A DNA stretch of 64,000 nt from Bradyrhizobium sp. AZCC 2262 (GTDB taxonomy: Bacteria > Pseudomonadota > Alphaproteobacteria > Rhizobiales > Xanthobacteraceae). The first letter of the stretch is position 1. The number at the start of each line of letters is the position of its first letter. This document shows positions 63,686 through 64,000 of the stretch, in pieces. Under the pieces are notes generated by a model that had not been told where the DNA came from, did no database searches, and worked only from the letters and a program-made list of their open reading frames with translations. The DNA lies in assembly GCF_036924535.1 (NCBI RefSeq), contig NZ_JAZHRT010000001.1, positions 8,432,001-8,496,000 on the forward strand. The letters are read 5' to 3'. Made by a program: the position numbers and the translations under genes.

Positions 63686-64000
63686 TGGACCCACGATCCG
63701 ACCGGAATCGTCGATCTCATCCCTGTTTTGCGCCTGATCCAACCGAAAACCGGTGCCCAGTCTTCGAATCAAGCGCTATTTCCCGCCCAGCACCTCAAGC
63801 TGCCCCACCCGAAGCAGTTCGATCCGTGGCCCTCCCCGCGACGAGACAACGCCGCGGACACGAATCCGTCGATTTTCGAGCGACTTAGGCCCAAGGTTGG
63901 CGCTCTCGAACGCCGGTATGATGCGCCTTGAAATAGTCGCAGCAAAGTCCCGTGTCCAGTTTCGCCCGAAATTTAGGTAGGTGATTGCCCCTGCCTGCCG
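63686..64000. other. window-end region upstream of the M48 gene
   Basis: About 315 bases that should hold the M48 promoter and, depending on the true start (63685 or 63772), the first codons of that gene. No other gene can be supported before the window ends. Confidence 0.4.

Noticed and set aside
63032-63931. A 299-codon plus-strand frame at the window end
   Set aside because: Mostly antisense to the M48 protease; no domain or signal.

Overview
The window is a high-GC chromosomal segment from an alphaproteobacterium of the order Rhizobiales. It most resembles the Bradyrhizobium / Rhodopseudomonas group (Nitrobacteraceae). Signs of this are the gene order ptsP-prfA-prmC-DUF4167 and lysC//ubiG, the cobST cobaltochelatase pair near bolA and a dnaJ-like gene, the S4-fdxA-carD cluster, and several families of short palindromic intergenic repeats of the kind common in that group. 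The species cannot be fixed by reading alone. No tRNA, rRNA or CRISPR array was seen.

Layout. 0-8.6 kb: a minus-strand housekeeping run (lysC, ptsP, prfA, prmC, DUF4167), with a PH-domain protein and ubiG divergent from lysC. 8.8-16.6 kb: two EamA transporters, then a minus run of DUF1178, nitrilase, grxC and comF, an NDUFAF5-like methyltransferase, mutT, argJ and a secreted parvulin. 16.9-22.7 kb: secA with a strong terminator, an L,D-transpeptidase and accA. 23-24.5 kb: a PadR repressor with a siderophore-interacting reductase, resembling E. coli yqjI/yqjH, with candidate operators. 24.5-29 kb: xerD, a tiny membrane protein, aroK-aroB and a CNNM/CorC protein. 29.07-30.59 kb: an IS1182-family element inserted in a palindromic repeat. 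30.7-39.2 kb: bolA, a J-domain protein, two divergent citrate-synthase homologues (one with an N-terminal helix-turn-helix), DedA and cobS-GNAT-cobT. 39.2-45 kb: a phytase-like esterase, a Bug-type binding protein, two flavin oxidoreductases and DUF2336.

45-52.3 kb is the accessory part. It holds dense repeats, including a complex foldback element, a DUF2235 hydrolase with a truncated second copy, a Cys/Gly-rich secreted peptide lying between those two copies, and an AAA ATPase plus subtilisin pair of the IetA/IetS type (plasmid stability / anti-phage). 52.4-64 kb returns to core genes: rpmB, DUF3108, a SUV3-like RNA helicase with a long low-complexity tail, an S4 protein, fdxA, carD, two tandem secreted paralogues with a conserved W-S-W-R motif, and an M48 metalloprotease.

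The least explained items are the Cys/Gly-rich peptide at 48.1-48.5 kb, the foldback repeat at 45.38-45.49 kb, the DNA-binding citrate-synthase homologue with its palindrome-rich divergent promoter, and the tandem W-S-W-R proteins.
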